A stretch of 64,000 bases of DNA from Aminobacter aganoensis (GTDB lineage: Bacteria > Pseudomonadota > Alphaproteobacteria > Rhizobiales > Rhizobiaceae), in NCBI RefSeq assembly GCF_014206975.1, contig NZ_JACHOU010000003.1:62001-126000 (forward strand), read 5' to 3'. Within the stretch, counting starts at the first letter, position 1, and each line of letters opens with the position of its first letter. Below the pieces are notes generated by a model. That model made no database searches, was not told the DNA's origin, and worked only from the letters and a program-made list of their open reading frames with translations. A program made the position numbers and the translations under genes. This document shows, piece after piece, positions 40,700 through 49,641 of the stretch.

Positions 40700-41790
40700 T
40701 GGGCTACCCAGCGTGAGAAAAGCGATGTCGAAAGTGCGCGTCCCGCTGATTTCTCGCGGATGACGAGTTCGCCCGATTCGATGGTGCCGCCCATGCCGGT
40801 GAAGGTGTCGCGCATCAGCGCATGGATGGCGAAGAACGAGGCGCGGATCGAATAGGCGGTCAGCACCACGGCCAGCGGCTTTGGTGTCAGGATCGAGCGG
40901 CAGATGTCGGTCATTGCCGGCAGGCTCTCGAACAGTTGCCAGACCTCGCCCTTGGGGCCACGGCCATAGGCCGGGGGATCGAACAGGATGATGTCGTAGC
41001 GGCTGCCGCGGCGCTCCTCGCGCTCGACGAATTTCATCGCGTCCTCGCAGATCCAGCGGATCGGCTTGCTGGCGAGGCCGGCCATCTCCTGGTTCTCGCG
41101 CGCCCAGCCGATGGCCTTCTTGGAGGCGTCGACATGGGTGACCTCGGCGCCGGCGCGTGCGGCGACCAGCGAGGCGAGGCCTGTGTAGCCGAACAGGTTG
41201 AGCACCTTGACCGGGCGCTTGGCGGTTTCGATCAGCCGGGCCATGTGGTCCCAGTGGGTCGCCTGCTCGGGAAAGACGCCGACATGGCGGAACGAGGTGA
41301 AGCGGCCCTGGTAGTGCAAGCCGTCATGGCGCATCGGCCAGGTCTCGCCGAGCGGCGCTTTCGGGAAACGCCAGCGGCCAAGGCCTTCTTCGTCGGTGTC
41401 GCCGGTGAAGATGGCGTCGACGCGATCCCAGTCCCTGGCGGGCAGCGCGCGCTGCCAGATCGCCTGGCCCTCGGGCCGGACGATTCGGTAGGGGCCATAT
41501 TGTTCGAGCTTCTGGCCGTCGCCGCTGTCCAAAAGGGCGTAATCGTCGTTGGGCGCCACCTCGAGGATCAGCGGCAGGCGCTCGGCCGGAAGCGCGCCTT
41601 CCCGGCGCACCAGCTTGCGCGGCTCGGCCTTCGGCTCCGCCTGGTGGTCCTGGCGCGGTGCAGGTCGCTGCGGTTCCGGCTTGCGTTCCTGTGGCCGCTC
41701 GACGCGGTCGCGTGCCTGCACGGGAGCAGCGCCGCCCTTGCGGGGTGGCTGCGGGCGGCTGTCGCGGCGTTTGTCACGCGGGTGCTTCAA
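40696..41790 (-). CDS. Class I SAM-dependent rRNA methyltransferase (RlmI-like)
   Basis: A 364-residue Rossmann-fold methyltransferase. After a basic, proline-rich N-terminus (about residues 1-60) come LILEVAPNDDYALLDSGDGQKLEQYG and the SAM motif VKVLNLFGYTGLASLVAARAGAEVTHVDASKKAIGWARENQ; the catalytic-type motif is DIILFDPPAYGRGPKGEVW. No ATG fits: the frame opens at TTG 41790, with CGGAGACG seven bases upstream. The gene is first in a run with the TrmH gene and lspA. The target is probably a 23S rRNA cytosine; the position is inferred from family only. Confidence 0.85.
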   Translation of the reverse strand: MKHPRDKRRDSRPQPPRKGGAAPVQARDRVERPQERKPEPQRPAPRQDHQAEPKAEPRKLVRREGALPAERLPLILEVAPNDDYALLDSGDGQKLEQYGPYRIVRPEGQAIWQRALPARDWDRVDAIFTGDTDEEGLGRWRFPKAPLGETWPMRHDGLHYQGRFTSFRHVGVFPEQATHWDHMARLIETAKRPVKVLNLFGYTGLASLVAARAGAEVTHVDASKKAIGWARENQEMAGLASKPIRWICEDAMKFVEREERRGSRYDIILFDPPAYGRGPKGEVWQLFESLPAMTDICRSILTPKPLAVVLTAYSIRASFFAIHALMRDTFTGMGGTIESGELVIREKSAGRALSTSLFSRWVAQ

Positions 41791-41944
41791 GGAACGGCGT
41801 CTCCGGATGGTTGGCCGCTTTTGACACAGGGTACCGCCCACCGCAACCGGACGGGCTGTCGCGCGCCCGGAGGGGCTGACTTCCGGCAGGGCTCGTCGTG
41901 CCGCCGGAAGCGTGCTGTGCCATGCATGCCGGAGTTCGTGACGG

Positions 41945-42910
41945 CTATGCCTTGAGTGCCTTGTAGACGGCGATGCCGGCGGCGAGGTCCTCGAGGGCGG
42001 CGCCCACCGACTTGAACAGGGTGATCTCGTCCGCGGACTGGCGCGCCGGCTTCTGGTCGCGGGCGAGTTCATGCAGGTCGGCGACGATGTCGTCGGCCTT
42101 GAGCACGCCCGAGGCGATCGGCTGCACGATGTCGCCGGCTTCCTTGGTGGCGCCGGCGCGGGTGTCGACATAGACGCGTGCCCTGCCGATGGCGTCGTCG
42201 TCGGCCTCGCGCATGCCGGGCGTGAAGCCGCCGACGAGGTCGACGTGGCAGCCCGGCTTGAGCTTCGCGCCCTTGACCAGCGGCACCGTCGAGATCGTGC
42301 CGGCGGTGATGATGTCGGCCCAGCCGAGTTCGGCGTCGAGATCCGACACGGCTTTCGCCTCAAAACCGTCGCCACGCAGCGAGGCGGCGAGCTTCTCGGC
42401 ATTGGCAAGCGTCCGGTTCCAGACGCGGATCTCCTTGATCGGCCGCACCGCGGCGTGGCCGCGTGCGAGGAACTGGCACTGCGCGCCGGCGCCGATCACC
42501 AGCAGTTTCGAGGCGTCCTCGCGCGCCAGGTAGCTGGCAGCGAGCGCCGAGGCGCAGGCCGTGCGCCATTGCGTCAGGCGTGGTCCGTCCATCAGCGCCT
42601 GCGGCTCGCCGGTGACCCCGTCGAGCAGGAGATAGAGACCGACCACGGCGGGCTTGGCGATGTCGTTGTTGTCGGGCGAGACGGTAACGATCTTGACCCC
42701 GATATGGCCTTCGGCGGCAGCCCCCGGTGCTTTGAAGTCGGTCCAGGCGGGCATCAGCAGCAGCGTCGAATCCGTGCCCTGGGCGCGCTCGACGGTGTGA
42801 TGGTGGCGCACCGGCTGCACCGCGCCGTCGCGGAAGGCGGTCCGCAACGTCTCGACCAGTCCGGGAAAGGTCAGCGCCCGGTCGATGTCGCCGGCTGAGA
42901 AGTGCAGCAT
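41945..42910 (-). CDS. Ornithine cyclodeaminase/mu-crystallin family protein
   Basis: NAD(P)-binding protein of 321 residues. Family segments include GLVETLRTAFRDGAVQPVRHHH, the substrate loop MDGPRLTQWRTACASALAASYLA, the dinucleotide motif LLVIGAGAQCQFLARGHAAV and GCHVDLVGGFTPGMREADDDAI. Members interconvert ornithine to proline or reduce cyclic imines (delta1-pyrroline- or piperideine-2-carboxylate); the sequence does not decide between them. GGGAGAC precedes the ATG at 42910. The LapA-domain gene ends 37 bp upstream. Confidence 0.85.
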   Translation of the reverse strand: MLHFSAGDIDRALTFPGLVETLRTAFRDGAVQPVRHHHTVERAQGTDSTLLLMPAWTDFKAPGAAAEGHIGVKIVTVSPDNNDIAKPAVVGLYLLLDGVTGEPQALMDGPRLTQWRTACASALAASYLAREDASKLLVIGAGAQCQFLARGHAAVRPIKEIRVWNRTLANAEKLAASLRGDGFEAKAVSDLDAELGWADIITAGTISTVPLVKGAKLKPGCHVDLVGGFTPGMREADDDAIGRARVYVDTRAGATKEAGDIVQPIASGVLKADDIVADLHELARDQKPARQSADEITLFKSVGAALEDLAAGIAVYKALKA

Positions 42911-42947
42911 GGAAGTCTCCCTGAATGGCGCCGGGCGCCGGAGCGGA

Positions 42948-43280
42948 TCAGTTGGGGCGCGGCAGTGCTGGGCCTTGCGGCGCAACTGGCGGGCGCTGTG
43001 CTGCCGCCTGGCGCAGGCTTTCGGCTTCGAGCCCGCGCTGGCGCGCCACCTTGCGGTAGCGGCCCTGCTTGAACCAGGTCACCGCCCCACCGAGGATCAC
43101 GCCGAGCGCCAGCGCCAGAAACAGCAGCACGAACAGCGGCACCTGCACGGTCAGCGCGGGGTTGCCCGGGTTGAACGGATCGAGCGTGAAGGCGGTCGCG
43201 GCGCGGTTGGCCACGGCGAGTGCGATGAGCACGATCGCCACCGGCACGAACACGATGATGAGCATGAAGCGATTGAACAT
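42948..43280 (-). CDS. LapA-domain (DUF1049) membrane protein
   Basis: A 110-residue inner-membrane protein with two hydrophobic spans (residues 5-24 and 46-70) around a short loop, then a cytoplasmic coiled tail (KQGRYRKVARQRGLEAESLRQAAAQ). The pattern of two spans, GVILGG and WFKQGRYRK is that of the lipopolysaccharide-assembly LapA family (unrelated to the adhesin LapA). The gene follows ihfB, as in many proteobacteria, and would help set LPS level. GGGAAGAC precedes the ATG at 43280. Confidence 0.82.
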   Translation of the reverse strand: MFNRFMLIIVFVPVAIVLIALAVANRAATAFTLDPFNPGNPALTVQVPLFVLLFLALALGVILGGAVTWFKQGRYRKVARQRGLEAESLRQAAAQRPPVAPQGPALPRPN

Positions 43281-43321
43281 AAGTCTTCCCGTTTGAGCCC
43301 CCGGGTTGGCTGCTCGCCGGC

Positions 43322-43606
43322 CTATTTCGCCGAGTTCAGGCGCTCGCGCAGTTCCTTGCCGGTCTTGAAGAACGGCACCCACTTTTCCTCGACCTCGACG
43401 GATTCGCCGGTGCGCGGGTTGCGGCCGGTGCGGGCGGGGCGGTTCTTGACCGAGAAAGCGCCGAAGCCGCGCAATTCGACACGGTTGCCGTCGGCCAGCG
43501 CATCGGTGATTTCGTCGAAGATGGCGCTGACGATGTTCTCGACGTCCCGCAGGAAAAGATGCGGATTGCGAGTCGCAATGATTTGCACCAGTTCAGACTT
43601 GATCAT
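43322..43606 (-). CDS. ihfB: Integration host factor subunit beta
   Basis: DNA-bending nucleoid protein of 94 residues, partner of IhfA. It begins [26 protein letters not shown]; the DNA-contacting arms are [22 protein letters not shown], with the conserved Pro-Arg at the tip; the C-terminus is [15 protein letters not shown]. The VENIV helix and [15 protein letters not shown] sequence favour IHF-beta over HU. It lies between sppA and the LapA-domain gene on one strand. Confidence 0.93.
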   Translation of the reverse strand: MIKSELVQIIATRNPHLFLRDVENIVSAIFDEITDALADGNRVELRGFGAFSVKNRPARTGRNPRTGESVEVEEKWVPFFKTGKELRERLNSAK

Positions 43607-43648
43607 GTGCGCGGTCCCCGTCGAGATTATGATGATTTTGTTTGTTTT

Positions 43649-44623
43649 TCAGTCGCCTGACACGGCTTTTTCAGCCTGCCAGAGCGACAGCATACCGTCA
43701 AGGAACAAGCGTTCCGCGCCGATTTCCCTGATCAGTTCCGAGGAGAAGTCGCCGACACCGAGCGTGCGGCCAAGTGCCTGGGCGAGCGCCTTCGGCAGGA
43801 ACATGCTGCCGCTGCCGGCCGGCTTCCACTCGACCACCGACAGCTTGGCGTCGACACCCTTGGTGCCGAGCCATGCGATGGCCTGGTCTTCGCCGCCGAC
43901 TTCGTCGATCAGCTTCTTGGCAAGCGCCTGACGCCCGGTGAACACCGAGCCGTCGGCGAGTGCGGTGGCTTCCGCCTTCGACATCGACCGGCGCTCGGCG
44001 ACGATGCCGACGAACCAGTCGTAGCTGTCGAGGATCATGTTGCGCATCATCGCGCGCTCTTCGTCGGTCGTCGGGTTGAAGGGCGAGGGTTCGGCCTTCA
44101 GCGGCGACGACTTCACTTCTTCCAGCTTGATGCCGAGCTTGTCCATCAGGCCGGTCAGGTCGGGAAACTGCACCAGCACGCCGATCGAGCCGACGATCGA
44201 CGACTTGCGCGCCACGATGTGGTCGGTGGCCGAGGCGATCATGTAGCCGGCCGATGCCGCCAGCGTGCCGACCTGGGCGACGACGGGCTTTTCGGCGGCC
44301 AGCTTGCGCACGGCATCGAAGATCGCCTCGCCCCCGGCGGTGGTGCCGCCGGGCGAATCGATCGACAGGATCACGCCCTTGACCGAGGCGGACTTGCGCA
44401 CCTGGTCGATCCGGTCGAGCAGGTCCTCGTCCTCGGTGATGGTGCCTTCGATCTTGATCTTGGCGATGTGAGCGCTGGCGACACCGGGAATTCGCTCGCC
44501 GGCAAGCCATGTCGACAGGCCGATGATGGCCGCTGCGGCGATGACGAAGGCCGCGATACGCCAGAAAGTGAGCTTGCGCCGCAACCGGCGTCGGTCGATC
44601 AGATCGTCGGCTTTCATGGACAT
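43649..44623 (-). CDS. sppA: Signal peptide peptidase SppA, short form
   Basis: Membrane-anchored S49 serine protease of 324 residues that degrades leftover signal peptides. A basic N-terminus and one membrane span (about 20-41) are followed by the protease fold. The nucleophile is expected at Ser 124 in VGTLAASAGYMIAS and the general-base Lys in the KSSPLK segment near residue 170; ILSIDSPGG and SIVGSIGVL are conserved. This is the single-domain form typical of the class. Start at 44623, with an alternative ATG two codons later. Confidence 0.9.
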   Translation of the reverse strand: MSMKADDLIDRRRLRRKLTFWRIAAFVIAAAAIIGLSTWLAGERIPGVASAHIAKIKIEGTITEDEDLLDRIDQVRKSASVKGVILSIDSPGGTTAGGEAIFDAVRKLAAEKPVVAQVGTLAASAGYMIASATDHIVARKSSIVGSIGVLVQFPDLTGLMDKLGIKLEEVKSSPLKAEPSPFNPTTDEERAMMRNMILDSYDWFVGIVAERRSMSKAEATALADGSVFTGRQALAKKLIDEVGGEDQAIAWLGTKGVDAKLSVVEWKPAGSGSMFLPKALAQALGRTLGVGDFSSELIREIGAERLFLDGMLSLWQAEKAVSGD

Positions 44624-44888
44624 TGCGGGCCTCGCATGCTGTGCAAGCCTGCGCTTTTATCGCAACGGTTTGGCGAGAGCCACCGCTTTCCTGACGCAGC
44701 TGCCGTTGCGGGACCTTGGATTTGTAAGGTAAATAGCCATATTCGGGTTTGCATTACGGCAGCCGGCGCGCGGCTTTTGCGCGTTCGGCCGCAACTCTTT
44801 GACCTTATGGTCATATTTTTGTGGCTTTCATCCGTTTCACCGTGCCGGCCTGAGTGCGGCCTGGATAGTTCGAAGAAGGACATTTGCG

Positions 44889-45608
44889 TTGGCGCGACCA
44901 ATCGAGACGAGCGGCGGCGGAAGCGGCGTTGCGGTGGACACCGCGATCGCGCTTGCGACGTCGCGCGCCGATGCCTTCGACCTTGCGGCGCGGCATTCGC
45001 GCCGGGTCCGTTTCCTCAAGCGCGCCTTGCCGGCCGCCGCGGTGGCGCTTACCGCCCTGTTCGGCGGCTATTCCTATCTTGCCGCACCGCCTTCCCTCCA
45101 GGTCAAGGCCGAAGGGGCTGCCTTCTCGGAAGGCAAGCTGGTTATGGCCAAGCCCCAGCTCAGCGGTTTCACCCGGGACAATCTGCCCTATTCGATGACC
45201 GCCGACCGAGCGGTGCAGGATCCGTCCAACCAGGGCGTCGTCGAATTGCATGGCATTGACGCCAATCTGCCGATCTCGGCGGAGAACGTCGCCTCGGTCG
45301 ATGCGGCACGCGGCATCTACGACCGCGAAGGCAATACGCTCAATCTGACCGAACAAGTGACGGTAAAGACCAGCGACGGAATGGTCGCCAAGCTCAAATC
45401 GGCGTATCTCGACATGGGCAGCGGTGCGATGAAGACCGAGGAACCCGTCGAAATAAGCCTTGACGGTTCGCGGATCACGTCCGATTCGATGTCGATGCTT
45501 GAGAACGGCAAGGTTGTCGTCTTTGAGAAGCGTGTGCGCATGGACATCGATCCGGCGCGAATGAAGGCGGCACAGAATGGCAGCGGAGGCGGGAGTGCGG
45601 CAAATTAG
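44889..45608 (+). CDS. lptC: LPS export protein LptC
   Basis: Bitopic inner-membrane protein of 239 residues linking the LptBFG transporter to periplasmic LptA. An N-terminal cytoplasmic part, one membrane span (LPAAAVALTALFGGYSYLA) and a periplasmic jellyroll with repeating VKTSDGMVAKLKSAYLDMGSGAMKT-type strands are seen. No ATG lies in the right place; TTG 44889, with GAAGGAC upstream at normal spacing, is chosen. It heads the lptC-lptA-lptB-rpoN-hpf-ptsN series and overlaps lptA by about 14 bp. Confidence 0.85.
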   Translation: MARPIETSGGGSGVAVDTAIALATSRADAFDLAARHSRRVRFLKRALPAAAVALTALFGGYSYLAAPPSLQVKAEGAAFSEGKLVMAKPQLSGFTRDNLPYSMTADRAVQDPSNQGVVELHGIDANLPISAENVASVDAARGIYDREGNTLNLTEQVTVKTSDGMVAKLKSAYLDMGSGAMKTEEPVEISLDGSRITSDSMSMLENGKVVVFEKRVRMDIDPARMKAAQNGSGGGSAAN

Positions 45609-46158
45609 GTCTTGGCGGTCATTGGCCGCCCTAGCATGCGCAGGGGCAGCGCTTTGCGTGACGGGTGCTTACGCCCAGGAAAGCCAGAGCAGGCTTTCGG
45701 GCCTCAAGCTGTCTGGTGACCAGCCGATCCAGATCGAGAGCGACAAGCTCGAGGTCCGCGAATCGGAGAACCTGGCGATCTTCACCGGCAATGTCAGCGT
45801 CACCCAGGGCCCGACCGTCATGAAGTCGGGCAAGATGACCGTCTATTACGCCAAGGACGGCGGCTCGGCGGCGACCGGCTCGGCCAACATCGACCGGCTC
45901 GAGGTCGACAACAAGGTCTATGTGAAATCCGACAAGCAGGTTGCCACCGGCGATCGCGGTACGTTCGACATGAAGACCGAGGTGCTGGTGATGTCCGGCA
46001 AGGAAGTCGTCCTGTCCGAGGGCGACAATGTCCTGGTCGGCTGCAAGCTGACCGTGCAGATGAAGACCGGCCTTGCCCAGGTCGATGGCTGCGACAAGGG
46101 CGCCAAGGGCAATGGCCGCGTCATGATGTCGATTACGCCGGGTTCGCAGAAAAAATAA
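45595..46158 (+). CDS. lptA: LPS periplasmic transport protein LptA
   Basis: OstA-type periplasmic bridge protein that carries LPS from LptC to LptD. The GTG at 45595, with GGAGG just upstream, gives the signal peptide MRQIRSWRSLAALACAGAALCVTGAYA; an in-frame ATG at 45577 would add six residues and is the alternative. The mature part shows the jellyroll pattern QIESDKLEVRESENLAIFTGNVSVTQGPTVMKSGKM and VLVMSGKEVVLSEGDNVLVG. The stop TAATG overlaps the lptB start by one base. Confidence 0.88.
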   Translation: MRQIRSWRSLAALACAGAALCVTGAYAQESQSRLSGLKLSGDQPIQIESDKLEVRESENLAIFTGNVSVTQGPTVMKSGKMTVYYAKDGGSAATGSANIDRLEVDNKVYVKSDKQVATGDRGTFDMKTEVLVMSGKEVVLSEGDNVLVGCKLTVQMKTGLAQVDGCDKGAKGNGRVMMSITPGSQKK

Positions 46159-46979
46159 TGACGGAAGCATCCCCGCTGTTGTCGCGTCTGAAGCCTGGCT
46201 CGGCGCAAAAGCTTGCCGCGCCCGCGACAATGGGCACTGCCAAGAACAGCAAGTTCCAGGGCACGCTGATCGCCAAGGGCCTGACCAAGAGCTACAAGGG
46301 CAGGCAGGTGGTCAGCGGCGTGACGCTCGGGGTGCGCGCCGGCGAGGCCGTCGGCCTGCTCGGCCCCAACGGCGCTGGCAAGACGACCTGCTTCTACATG
46401 GTCACCGGCCTGGTGCCTGTCGACCAGGGCACCATCGAGATCGACGGTTTCGACGTCACGGCGATGCCGATGTATCGACGCGCGCGCCTCGGCATCGGCT
46501 ACCTGCCGCAGGAAGCTTCGATCTTCCGCGGCCTGTCGGTCGAAAACAACATCCGCGCCATCCTCGAAGTGGTCGAGAAGAGCCGCAAGGAGCGCGAGAA
46601 GTCGCTCGATGCGCTGCTCGACGAGTTCCATATCAGCCATCTTAGGAAGTCGCCGGCGATTGCCCTTTCGGGTGGCGAGCGGCGGCGTCTCGAAATTGCC
46701 CGCGCCCTGGCCAGCCGGCCCAACTACATGCTGCTCGACGAACCCTTTGCCGGTATCGACCCCATCGCCGTCGCCGATATCCAGCAACTGGTCCGCCACC
46801 TGACCAAGCGCGGCATCGGCGTCCTGATCACCGACCACAACGTCCGCGAGACGCTGGGTCTGATCGACCGCGCCTACATCATCCATGCCGGCGAGGTGCT
46901 GACCCATGGCCGCGCCGATGAAGTGGTCGCCAATCCCGACGTCCGCCGCCTCTATCTCGGCGAGGGCTTCACCCTCTGA
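46158..46979 (+). CDS. lptB: LPS export ABC transporter ATPase LptB
   Basis: Cytoplasmic ATPase powering LPS extraction, 273 residues, with about 35 extra residues at the N-terminus relative to the E. coli protein. Walker A is GLLGPNGAGKTTCFYM, the signature LSGGERRRLEIARALA, Walker B YMLLDEPFAGIDP and the switch His in LLITDHNVRE. YLPQEASIFRGLSVENN marks the LptB subgroup. Translation is coupled to lptA through TAATG. The LptF/LptG permeases are not in the window. Confidence 0.95.
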   Translation: MTEASPLLSRLKPGSAQKLAAPATMGTAKNSKFQGTLIAKGLTKSYKGRQVVSGVTLGVRAGEAVGLLGPNGAGKTTCFYMVTGLVPVDQGTIEIDGFDVTAMPMYRRARLGIGYLPQEASIFRGLSVENNIRAILEVVEKSRKEREKSLDALLDEFHISHLRKSPAIALSGGERRRLEIARALASRPNYMLLDEPFAGIDPIAVADIQQLVRHLTKRGIGVLITDHNVRETLGLIDRAYIIHAGEVLTHGRADEVVANPDVRRLYLGEGFTL

Positions 46980-46986
46980 TCCGGCT

Positions 46987-47021
46987 CCGCCGCCGCCTGC
47001 GCGCGAAGTGGGCGGCGGTTT
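46987..47021 (+). terminator. Possible weak terminator after lptB
   Basis: CCGCCGCC and GGCGGCGG arms around about 12 bases are followed by TTTGT. The U-tract is short, so rpoN may still receive read-through from the lpt genes. Confidence 0.35.
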
Positions 47022-47175
47022 GTGGCCATAGCGTGTGGGTGCGGCACGTCGGCGGCGTCCTGCACGGCAAATAAGCCCCAATCGGCTTGACATGCAAAAG
47101 CTGGGCCAGTTCTATCCCACATGGTAGGCGTGCCGGTTTTCGGCCGTCCTCGCTCGGGATCGGTGACTCTGAACA

Positions 47176-48711
47176 ATGGCGCTGTCGGCAAAACTCCAGC
47201 TACGGCAGTCGCAGTCCCTGGTGATGACGCCACAGCTGATGCAGTCGATCCGGCTGCTGCAGTTCACCCACGCCGAACTGGAGCGCTTCATCGACGACGA
47301 GATCGAGCGCAATCCGCTGCTGGAGCGCGCGGAAGCGCCCGAAGACCCCTCAGGCGACCAGTTTCCGAAGATCGAGGCGCCGGGCGAGGCCAATGCTGCG
47401 CCGAGCGACGACTGGTTCGAAGGCGAGGCCGGCTGGAGCTCCGAGGCCATCTCGGAAAAGCTCGACACCTCGCTCGAGAACCTGTTTCCCGACGATCCCG
47501 GCGCTGTCGAGCGGATGGGCCCCGATCTTGCCATGCAGTGGAAGTCGGCTTCCGCCGGTTCCGGCCCCGGCGGCTCGTCCGAAGGCTTCGACATGGAGGA
47601 TATGGCCGCAGCAGCCGTCACCCTGCGCGATCATGTCGGCGAGCAGATTTCATTCGCCTTTGTCGATCCGGCGGAGCGGCTGGTTGCTTCGGAACTGACC
47701 GACTGGCTCGACGAAGCCGGCTATTTCCGTGGCGAAGCCGCCGAGATCGCCGCGCGGTTCGGCGTCGACGAGCCTTTTGTCCTCAAGGTGCTGGCCGGTT
47801 GCCAGGATTTCGATCCGGCCGGCCTGTTTGCGCGCGATCTGGCCGAATGCCTGCGCATCCAACTCGCGCGCCGCGACCGCCTCGATCCGGCGATGGCGGC
47901 ACTGGTCGACAATCTCGAACTGCTGGCCAAGCGCGATTTCCAGACCCTCAAGCGCCTCTGCGGCGTCGACGAGGAGGATTTGCTTGCCATGTTGGCCGAG
48001 ATCCGTGCCCTCGACCCCAGGCCCGGCGGGGGCTTTGCCGGCGGTTCTGCCGACACCATCGTGCCCGACGTCGAGGTACGCCAGGCTGCCGATGGCAGCT
48101 GGGCCGTCGAGCTCAACCCCGAGACGTTGCCGCGCGTGCTGGTCGACCAGGTCTATTTCGCCGAGGTCACGGGCCGCACCAAGGACCAGGGCGAGCGCAA
48201 CTTCCTCACCGAGTGCCTGCAGAACGCCAACTGGCTGACGCGCAGCCTCGACCAGCGCGCCAAGACCATCCTCAAGGTCGCAGCCGAGATCGTCCGCCAG
48301 CAGGATGCCTTCCTGGTCCATGGCGTGCGCCATCTCCGGCCTCTCAACCTGCGCACCATCGCCGATGCCATCGGCATGCATGAATCCACCGTCAGCCGCG
48401 TCACCGCCAACAAATACATGCTGACGCCGCGCGGCGTGTTCGAGCTGCGCTACTTCTTCACCGCCTCGATCGCGTCTGCCGAAGGCGGCGATGCCCATTC
48501 CTCGGAGGCCGTCAGGGACCGGATCAGGCAGATGATCGAGGAGGAGCAGGCTTCCGACGTGCTGTCCGACGATGCCATTGTGGATATCCTCAAGAAAAGC
48601 GGCGTCGACATCGCCCGCCGCACCGTCGCCAAATACCGCGAGGGCATGAACATTGCCTCGTCGGTCCAGCGCCGGCGCGAAAAGCGGGCGATCGCAGGCA
48701 CCGCCAGCTAG
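47176..48711 (+). CDS. rpoN: RNA polymerase sigma-54 factor
   Basis: Alternative sigma factor of 511 residues for nitrogen, dicarboxylate and other enhancer-dependent genes. Region I is Gln/Leu rich (AKLQLRQSQSLVMTPQLMQSIRLLQFTHAELERFIDDEIERNPLLE); an acidic region II follows (about residues 50-110). The core-binding domain and helix-turn-helix (LRTIADAIGMHESTVSRVTANKYM) are intact, and the RpoN box is ARRTVAKYREGMNI near residue 480. It follows lptB by about 200 bp and is followed by hpf and ptsN, the conserved proteobacterial order. Confidence 0.95.
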   Translation: MALSAKLQLRQSQSLVMTPQLMQSIRLLQFTHAELERFIDDEIERNPLLERAEAPEDPSGDQFPKIEAPGEANAAPSDDWFEGEAGWSSEAISEKLDTSLENLFPDDPGAVERMGPDLAMQWKSASAGSGPGGSSEGFDMEDMAAAAVTLRDHVGEQISFAFVDPAERLVASELTDWLDEAGYFRGEAAEIAARFGVDEPFVLKVLAGCQDFDPAGLFARDLAECLRIQLARRDRLDPAMAALVDNLELLAKRDFQTLKRLCGVDEEDLLAMLAEIRALDPRPGGGFAGGSADTIVPDVEVRQAADGSWAVELNPETLPRVLVDQVYFAEVTGRTKDQGERNFLTECLQNANWLTRSLDQRAKTILKVAAEIVRQQDAFLVHGVRHLRPLNLRTIADAIGMHESTVSRVTANKYMLTPRGVFELRYFFTASIASAEGGDAHSSEAVRDRIRQMIEEEQASDVLSDDAIVDILKKSGVDIARRTVAKYREGMNIASSVQRRREKRAIAGTAS

Positions 48712-48991
48712 CCGAAAAGTGATGTTTTTGGCCCGATCCGGGCCCTTGATTGACAATCCCTAATGAAGTGTCTAGAAGCCCGCCCGCATGAAGAGGGCTG
48801 AGCCCGCCAAGGAAAGATGCGGCACAGGATGGCTTGCGACACGAGCCAGCGACTGCCAGGTGGTGGCCCAAGATCAGCCGACAGGTTCGGACTTAAAATC
48901 GGTGTGGCAAGCGAGGCAAAGCTTGTTTGCATCGGCCACGGGTATAAACTCGGACCAGTTTGAAGTCTGAACAGAAAAGGTCAGTTTTCAG

Positions 48992-49576
48992 ATGAGCCTG
49001 CGTATATCAGGAAAGCACATGGATGTTGGCGATGCGTTTCGTGCGCGCATCGAAGGACGTATCGGCGAAGCGATCGGTAAATATTTTGATCGTGGATTCT
49101 CCGGACACGTCAACGTCGTGAAGGCTGGCTCGCGCTACACCGCCGATTGCGTGGTGCGGCTCGATTCGGGCATGTCGTTGCAAGCGACCGGAGACGCCCA
49201 GGAACCGACTGCCGCGTTCGACGCGGCGGCCGACAAGCTCGAAACCCGCTTGAGGCGCTACAAGCGCCGGCTCAAGTCGCACAATCTGGGTGCAGGCAAC
49301 GGCGAGTTGACCGATGTTGCCTACTCGGTGGTCGCAGCCCTCGTCGACGACGACGAGGATGTGCCCGAGGATTTCGCCCCCGCCATCGTCGCCGAATCGA
49401 CGATGGTCCTGAAGACAATGTCGGTGGCTTCCGCGGTCATCGAGCTCGACACCAAGGACAGCCCGGTTGTGGTTTTCCGCAATGCCGGCAACGAGCATCT
49501 CAACATCGTCTACCGCCGGTCTGATGGAAACATCGGCTGGATAGATCCCTCGACCGCAAAGGTCGCCCAGGGATAG
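48992..49576 (+). CDS. hpf: Ribosome hibernation promoting factor, long form
   Basis: A 194-residue HPF that dimerises 70S ribosomes to inactive 100S particles in stationary phase. The N-terminal beta-alpha domain (MSLRISGKHMDVGDAFRARIEGRIGEAIGKYF to KLETRLRRYKRRLKSHN) binds the small subunit; the C-terminal dimerisation domain is VIELDTKDSPVVVFRNAGNEHLNIVYRRSDGNIGWIDP. It lies between rpoN and ptsN. A 280-bp gap before it is the likely promoter region, without a clear sigma-54 site. Confidence 0.93.
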   Translation: MSLRISGKHMDVGDAFRARIEGRIGEAIGKYFDRGFSGHVNVVKAGSRYTADCVVRLDSGMSLQATGDAQEPTAAFDAAADKLETRLRRYKRRLKSHNLGAGNGELTDVAYSVVAALVDDDEDVPEDFAPAIVAESTMVLKTMSVASAVIELDTKDSPVVVFRNAGNEHLNIVYRRSDGNIGWIDPSTAKVAQG

Positions 49577-49641
49577 TCGCCGCCGACCGCATGTGGGGTT
49601 TTGGGGTAATGCGGCGGTGAGCACAGCAAGGGAATTTCAGC

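Noticed and set aside
42948-43280. LapA-domain protein as the adhesin of the type I system at 57-64 kb
   Set aside because: The name is shared but the family is the two-span LPS-assembly LapA (DUF1049), not the RTX adhesin LapA.
48712-48770. GGCCCG/CGGGCC dyad after rpoN as a terminator
   Set aside because: No T-run follows on the plus strand, so it is not called.
48815-48860. Possible -24/-12 sigma-54 promoter before hpf (CGGCACAGG...GGCTTGC)
   Set aside because: The distance between the GG and GC elements is wrong for RpoN; no other copy fits.
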